A stretch of 26,442 nt of DNA from Apostichopus parvimensis (Eukaryota > Echinodermata > Holothuroidea > Aspidochirotida > Stichopodidae), in contig KN889901.1 in assembly GCA_000934455.1 (NCBI GenBank), positions 17,801 to 44,242 on the forward strand, written 5' to 3'. A model generated the notes under the pieces. The model saw only the letters and a program-made list of their open reading frames with translations, was not told the DNA's origin and made no database searches. The stretch's first letter is position 1; every line of letters starts with the position of its first letter. Position numbers and translations under genes: made by a program. Shown one piece after another: positions 22,371 to 26,442 of this stretch.

Positions 22371-22590
22371 CCTATACAGTATGTATTTAAGATCCTCCTG
22401 TAAGCAGGAACTTCGCGAATAAGCCATCATTGGCTTATCAAAGCCGCAAGCTGACCGAAGTCAGTCTCTTACATTCATATTTAACGTCTATGATTATGAA
22501 TTGTCAACAACTCTGTAAGTGGACGACATACATTTATCTTGGTATGACTCGAACTCGGGACCTAATGTTAACCACTGAGCTAACAGTCTC
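22371..22590 (-). mobile_element. SINE A, minus-strand copy
   Basis: Read on the minus strand it has an A-box-like TAGCTCAGTGG (about 22575-22585) and a B-box-like GAGTTCGAGTC (about 22546-22556). These are only about 15 bases apart, so the head seems to have lost roughly 18 bases compared with the copy at 17429. It continues with GTCGTCC, ACGTTAAATATGAATGT, CTGACTTCGGTCAGCTTGCG and AGTTCCTGCTTACAGGAGGA and ends in an AATACATACTGTATAGG tail. Three small hairpins are kept in both copies. The copies are clearly diverged, so this one is probably old. Confidence 0.82.
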
Positions 22591-23279
22591 AAGAAAGAAT
22601 GACTAGTTTGTGAACGAGTTATAAAAACAACGATTCTGTTGGTTTTCATTTCTCCGAAACTGTATAAGGACTGTTTATATTGTATAAAAATGTATTTATA
22701 GATGTTATAAATTGCAAACGGCAATAAACTGTTAAAGGTATATAGATATCTTGCTGGGGTTAATCAGATCCGAAAGGCAACATGGTCATCACAAACAAAT
22801 GTATTGTGGGTCCTAATTAATAATAAAACTCATAAGATTTAACGCATAACTTCAACATTGATTATTTATTATACAATCGAAACTTACCAACGATACCGAT
22901 TGGAAATTGTTACATGGAACTTTCATTTTAATTGATTTTCCCAAAAGAATGATTGACTTTGGAATTGAGCAAAGGTTACACCTCGCAGGGGTTGGGTTAT
23001 GGGAGGGGGTGAGCTCATAAATGCCCACAAAACGTAATAATGGTGCCCTGGGAATGTTTATCACAAGCACAGGATTTCAATGGATGTAGAGGCATTCATC
23101 TTGCGACCTTCCCCGGACCACCTGATCCCCCCCCCCCCCCAAACCAATTTGCGCACGTCACTGAAACACAGTTTGTAAGAACTTGAAGTGCACAAGTGAA
23201 AGGAAATCGTTTCTGGACTTGACAAGTAGTTCACTCCCAGAACAAGAAAAAAGTATACATAAGTATAACTGCAATAATT
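22591..23279. other. Non-coding stretch with C14 run
   Basis: No gene recognised. A C14 run lies at 23127-23140. Minus frames at 22494-22724, 22852-23070 and 23061-23354 overlap repeats or have no recognisable domain. Confidence 0.5.
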
Positions 23280-23387
23280 ACGGTGGCTTAATAGGGACAT
23301 AGGAAAGAAACGAAATTGAGATAAAAAGGTCATAATTTTGAGATTTTGGGACACTTATTTTCACCTATGTCCCTATAAAGCCACCGT
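23280..23387. mobile_element. Foldback / MITE-like element with 24-bp inverted arms
   Basis: The left arm (23280-23303, beginning ACGGTGGCTTAATAGGGACA) and right arm (23364-23387, ending GCCACCGT) are inverted repeats with one mismatch over 24 bases, separated by 60 bases of AT-rich sequence. Counted from CGGTGGC/GCCACCG, both ends are flanked by TA, which fits a TA target duplication. The element is about 108 bases and non-coding. Its superfamily is not recognised. Confidence 0.75.
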
Positions 23388-23710
23388 AGATAAAAGGTTT
23401 GCACAAACATATTTTATAATCAAGTTTGCTATAGTTTACATCATTTTGGACACTGAAACGAACAAGGAAAATCGTAATATAACCACCGCTGTCAGCGTTC
23501 CTTCAGCGGATACGTAGGAGAGTATTTCTTCTGGGTGGGAGGGGGGGGGGGGGTCGGGTCGCAGGGCTATTTTATTTGTCAGAACCTGGTAGCATTCAAC
23601 TTAAAGCGTTTCTTCCCAATCAGTTAGACTTTCAATTAAAAGCATTAATGTTTTCTTTATTTTTCAATATTTTAGAGAAATTCAAAAATGTAAATGGTTT
23701 AATCTTTAAG

Positions 23711-23715
<5 letters not shown>
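23388..23715. other. Non-coding stretch with G13 run
   Basis: No gene recognised. A G13 run lies at 23541-23553. The 63-codon plus frame at 23576-23767 runs into the TA microsatellite. Confidence 0.5.

Positions 23716-23753
<38 letters not shown>
23716..23753. repeat. (TA)19 microsatellite
   Basis: Thirty-eight bases of uninterrupted TA dinucleotides. Confidence 0.97.
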
Positions 23754-23754
<1 letters not shown>

Positions 23755-25314
23755 GAGTAACAGCTGACGTTGTCATTAATTGAGTTGTACAGGTTTAATT
23801 ACAACATAAGCTATTAGAACTTTAGAGGCGAGAAGAAATACTGTATATAGAGAATATCTGGGATCTAAACGCTACATGAATGACACCACGGCAGAATATA
23901 AGTAAATTTAATACAAGTGAAAAACGCAACCAGCTTCTTCTTTTTTCAATTCTATATAAAAGGTTAACATCAATAGTGTCTTTACAGGTATCGTGTCGTA
24001 TTGTATTATTACGTAAGGAGTCATTTTCTGCATTTTGATAGCAACACGCAAAGTTCCTCTTTCCCTTTACTGTCATAGTCCCTGTAATTATTTTTAGGTC
24101 ATCTCTATTATGTAACCTATCGACAATATGCAGATTTGTGTATATGGTAGCCAAAATTACTGCCCACACAGGGGCGTCTTTATTATGGGTCGACGAATAT
24201 GGGTGCTGGCATTTTCGCCAGACAACATAGTCTATAGACTGTTTTGTCTCGAAATGTATCAACTTCCTAACAACGTCAGAACTTTACAAAAACTTACAAA
24301 CAGCTGAAACTTCATTCATGGACGCTGACATCGATCTTAGAATAATTGAACAATCAAGTGATTTTTTTATTTTTACTTTCATATCCCTCATCATCCTTCT
24401 AAATTTCGATTTTTGTTTTACGTATCATATATATTGCTACTTTGTTTCTTAAATAAGATTTTTATTTTAAGATAAAGCGTACGTATGCAGATATTCAGAT
24501 AAACCTTGCAATTGTCATCGTTTTTCATCGTTTTTCATCGTTTCCAAAACTTCAAATCACAAGAATCTTGGAGGTAGATGTAAGTTTATTATTTGTCAGT
24601 AGAAGTTAAAGTGTGTGTATCTTCCTGCCTAAGTTGTTCTTGTGAACATGGCATTGTCAGGTACCAGGAGGAAGGGTGTACCCCATGCACCCTCCCCTTG
24701 CCGACGCCATGCTGAAAACGTTCCGATTAGTTCCGAAATCGACAAATGTCGACTTAAATTGCCATATGTCAGTTTTTCGTGATTTCATAGGGTAAAATCG
24801 ACATTTGTACAAGAAATTGACAGCTGAGAGATTCCAGGGTTCTGATTGGACGAAATTCTTCAAATTCCTACTTATTCAAAACGTAGTGTAACCATGGTGC
24901 ACGAACTGACTTGATGATGGCTACAAATCATCGATTAATTGGCTGCTTAGTAATGGAAGATATTTGCATTTTTAAGTTTGGGGTAATCACACGAAATTAC
25001 AATGCACACACAGTCCTCTAATTGGCGCTATTCTCGTACCTCCAAGGATCTAACTCATAAATTGAATCTTCCCCAGAGATTGCAGGATTATCAGACCCGA
25101 CGACGTAACTAACTTGGTTAGTCGGTCTCTAGAAAAGAAAAGGGGAAAGATGGTTAACACATAGCTTAGTAATAAGCTGAACAATGTGAGGAGAGTGTGG
25201 CTGCTGGGCGTGAGGGTGGGGATATAGGGGCTGGGGCGTAAGTACATGTTGATTGCATATGAAAACGTCAGAATGGCGGAGTAAGTCCAAGACTGGCTCG
25301 AAACTGTACTTCAG
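23754..25314. other. Non-coding stretch with one unusually long open frame
   Basis: It contains a 146-codon minus-strand frame at 23822-24262 with no domain I recognise, possibly chance. A 10-base tandem repeat TTTTTCATCG (about 2.9 copies) lies at 24515-24543. Nothing else is supported. Confidence 0.45.
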
Positions 25315-25421
25315 GGCCGTAGCGTGCGGGAGGGGGAGGCAGGGCCTTTTTAACGTACTAATTAACTGGGGTGGCCCCCAGTCCCCTTCAAATCCCCAGT
25401 TAGTCCACTTGGCTACCGCAG
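25315..25421. repeat. Possible small G/C-rich transposon-like insert
   Basis: The ends GGCCGTAGCG and GGCTACCGC are imperfect complements. Inside, TAACTGGGG (25363-25371) pairs exactly with CCCCAGTTA (25394-25402). The segment is much richer in G and C than its flanks and resembles in style the insert at 15398-15602. Family unknown. Confidence 0.3.
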
Positions 25422-25796
25422 TAACACATTTTAGCCATGGCAGTATGTTTAAGAAATTGCAATGAAATCCGCATTACTATTTTTATCCTTATTGTCCCGT
25501 TTCCCTCAGCATATCAAAGTACAGCGATCGTCAGGATATATTTGTGGGTTATTTTATCTTTATTTATTTATTGACATAATAGTTTTGGTAACTTCTTACT
25601 AAGTTCCCACATGGGCCGAGAGAATATTATAGCATACATGTTCCACCAGTACAATGCAGGTTTGCAAGTTTTCTCTTGTCTTCACTGAAATGTATACTAC
25701 ACTGAGTTACTGTATAGCTTGGCAGGATTCTACAATGGTGAACGCACGGAAGAAATATAAAGGAAGAGTATTACTTGCGCCACTTATTTGCTACAG
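25422..25796. other. Non-coding stretch
   Basis: AT-rich, with no coding frame or repeat recognised. Confidence 0.5.
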
Positions 25797-25824
25797 TGCG
25801 CATGCGTAACTTGTATGCCACGTG
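25797..25824. promoter_or_regulatory. NRF1-type site and E-box upstream of exon
   Basis: TGCGCATGCG at 25797-25806 fits the palindromic NRF1 core (GCGCATGCG), and CACGTG at 25819-25824 is a canonical E-box. They lie about 70-95 bases before the coding-like exon that starts near 25893. This could mark a promoter for that gene, but it is inferred from motifs alone. Confidence 0.28.
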
Positions 25825-25892
25825 TTGAGTATATTCCGTGGGTAACCGCAGTGTCATAACTATGCCTATACTGTCCTGATCTGATCGCTTAG

Positions 25893-26202
25893 CATCTAGT
25901 TCAACTCTGTGAATCTGTCTTAAAGAATCTTGATGGATGTCAGGATCATTGGAACAAGATAATTGAAGCACCACATGGAGAATATAACAAGAGAGAAATT
26001 TCACAGGTGAAAGGGTTCTTGATGATGTGGAAGACAACAAGTTTGCAAGCATGGCTGACAGCATTCATGGTGGATATATGTTCCCTATTCAAATACATAG
26101 AGAAAGAGACTCAGAAGCCAGAGATTATTATTGCAGACATAATTAAATACAGAGAAATAGCTCTACAGAAGCTAGAGCTCCTAAGAGAAACACCATTTCC
26201 AG
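25893..26202 (+). CDS. Partial exon of a ZNF862/KIAA1586-like (hAT-transposase-related) protein
   Basis: An open plus-strand frame of about 103 codons begins right after an acceptor-like CTTAG (25888-25892; a second candidate ends at 25899) and runs to the donor CAG/GTAAAT at 26202/26203, leaving phase 1. No ATG is needed at its start, so I read it as an internal exon. The first in-frame ATG is at 26022. The peptide begins LVQLCESVLKNLDGC, has HWNKII around residue 19-24, then VKGFLMMWKTTSLQAWLTAF, VDICSLFKYIEKETQ, and ends with LQKLELLRETPFPG. From family knowledge, this order resembles the region before the C-terminal dimerisation part of ZNF862/KIAA1586-type proteins, which derive from hAT transposases: a basic segment, a hydrophobic helix, the D-hydrophobic L-K/Q-E-D-like stretch, then PG. 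No zinc finger or catalytic triad is visible in this piece. It may be a domesticated gene exon or a decaying transposon fragment. Confidence 0.5.
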
Positions 26203-26321
26203 GTAAATAACATTGTGGAATGAGTATCATAATTTCAGTTAGAATCAGGCCTATGTATAGTAGGAACTGGTCTGAATTGTTTGAATAATGAATAAATTTG
26301 TAACTAAATCGTTCTTTCCAG
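26203..26321 (+). other. Candidate short intron
   Basis: GTAAAT at the left and a pyrimidine-rich GTTCTTTCCAG at the right (26311-26321) make a credible 119-base intron. If it is not spliced, the frame ends at the TAA at 26208-26210, just inside it. Confidence 0.4.
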
Positions 26322-26395
26322 GGGTTCAGGTAACATGGCTAATTATGAAACTTAGCGAGATGGAAAATGACCAACCTCTGAATCAGGATAAATGA
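26322..26395 (+). CDS. Candidate following exon, short, ending in TGA
   Basis: Joined in phase after the donor at 26202, the sequence reads GVQVTWLIMKLSEMENDQPL and four more residues, then TGA at 26393-26395. The splice sites fit, but the peptide is not recognisable as this protein family. It may be a terminal exon, or the true next exon may lie beyond the window. Confidence 0.22.
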
Positions 26396-26442
26396 GCAGT
26401 ATGTCACTCTTTGATGAATCAGACATGAAGTAGTAGAAAACC

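Noticed and set aside
25771-26064. 97-codon minus-strand frame
   Set aside because: Shadow of the plus-strand exon at 25893-26202, which has the recognisable protein sequence and splice sites.
1-26442. CRISPR array, operon, prophage, LINE or LTR reverse transcriptase
   Set aside because: No regularly spaced repeats with unique spacers, no clustered genes, and no reverse transcriptase or integrase motifs in any frame inspected.

Overview
This is eukaryotic nuclear DNA from an animal, most likely a marine invertebrate. It is AT-rich, gene-poor and full of short interspersed repeats, minisatellites and long G or C homopolymer runs, and it contains a 50-base N placeholder (an assembly gap). The tRNA-headed SINEs, the many AGGCCT-type motifs and the T-run/G-run tracts suggest a deuterostome such as an echinoderm (a sea cucumber is my guess). 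No gene in the window proves that lineage. Nothing bacterial, viral or organellar was recognised.

Layout. Positions 1-675 are featureless. From 676 to 1445 lies a purine-only-like GA minisatellite whose plus strand repeats the 5' splice-site consensus GTAAGT, followed at 1652-1826 by an unrelated 46-bp minisatellite. From 1830 to 11865 the sequence is intergenic or intronic. It holds a GC-richer block (3080-3330), a diverged tandem duplication whose two copies end in splice-acceptor-like sequence (4092-4575), a T18G29 tract (5136-5182), polypurine and G-quadruplex tracts (notably 8194-8268), and a candidate CRE promoter with a donor site (8022-8088). A perfect 12-bp hairpin sits at 11532-11560, before the gap at 11866-11915.

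The middle part (13.4-18.1 kb) holds the clearest repeats. A SINE with a tRNA-Thr(UGU)-like head is at 17698-18054, and a headless inverted copy of its body is at 13457-13728. A second SINE family is at 17429-17688, directly abutting the first and flanked by an apparent 9-bp target-site duplication. Another copy of that second family lies on the minus strand at 22371-22590. The two copies of this family keep three consecutive small hairpins, one with a UUCG-type loop.

The right part (18.1-25.9 kb) is mostly non-coding. It has a CCAAGA microsatellite, a 20-bp near-perfect direct repeat, a YY1-type site, a foldback (MITE-like) element with 24-bp arms at 23280-23387 and a (TA)19 microsatellite.

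The only sequence I would call protein-coding is at the right edge (about 25893-26202, plus strand). It is an exon-like open frame resembling the C-terminal part of ZNF862/KIAA1586-type, hAT-transposase-related proteins. It ends in a good splice donor, and NRF1-type and E-box motifs lie about 70-95 bases upstream. The other long open frames look like chance or low-complexity artefacts.
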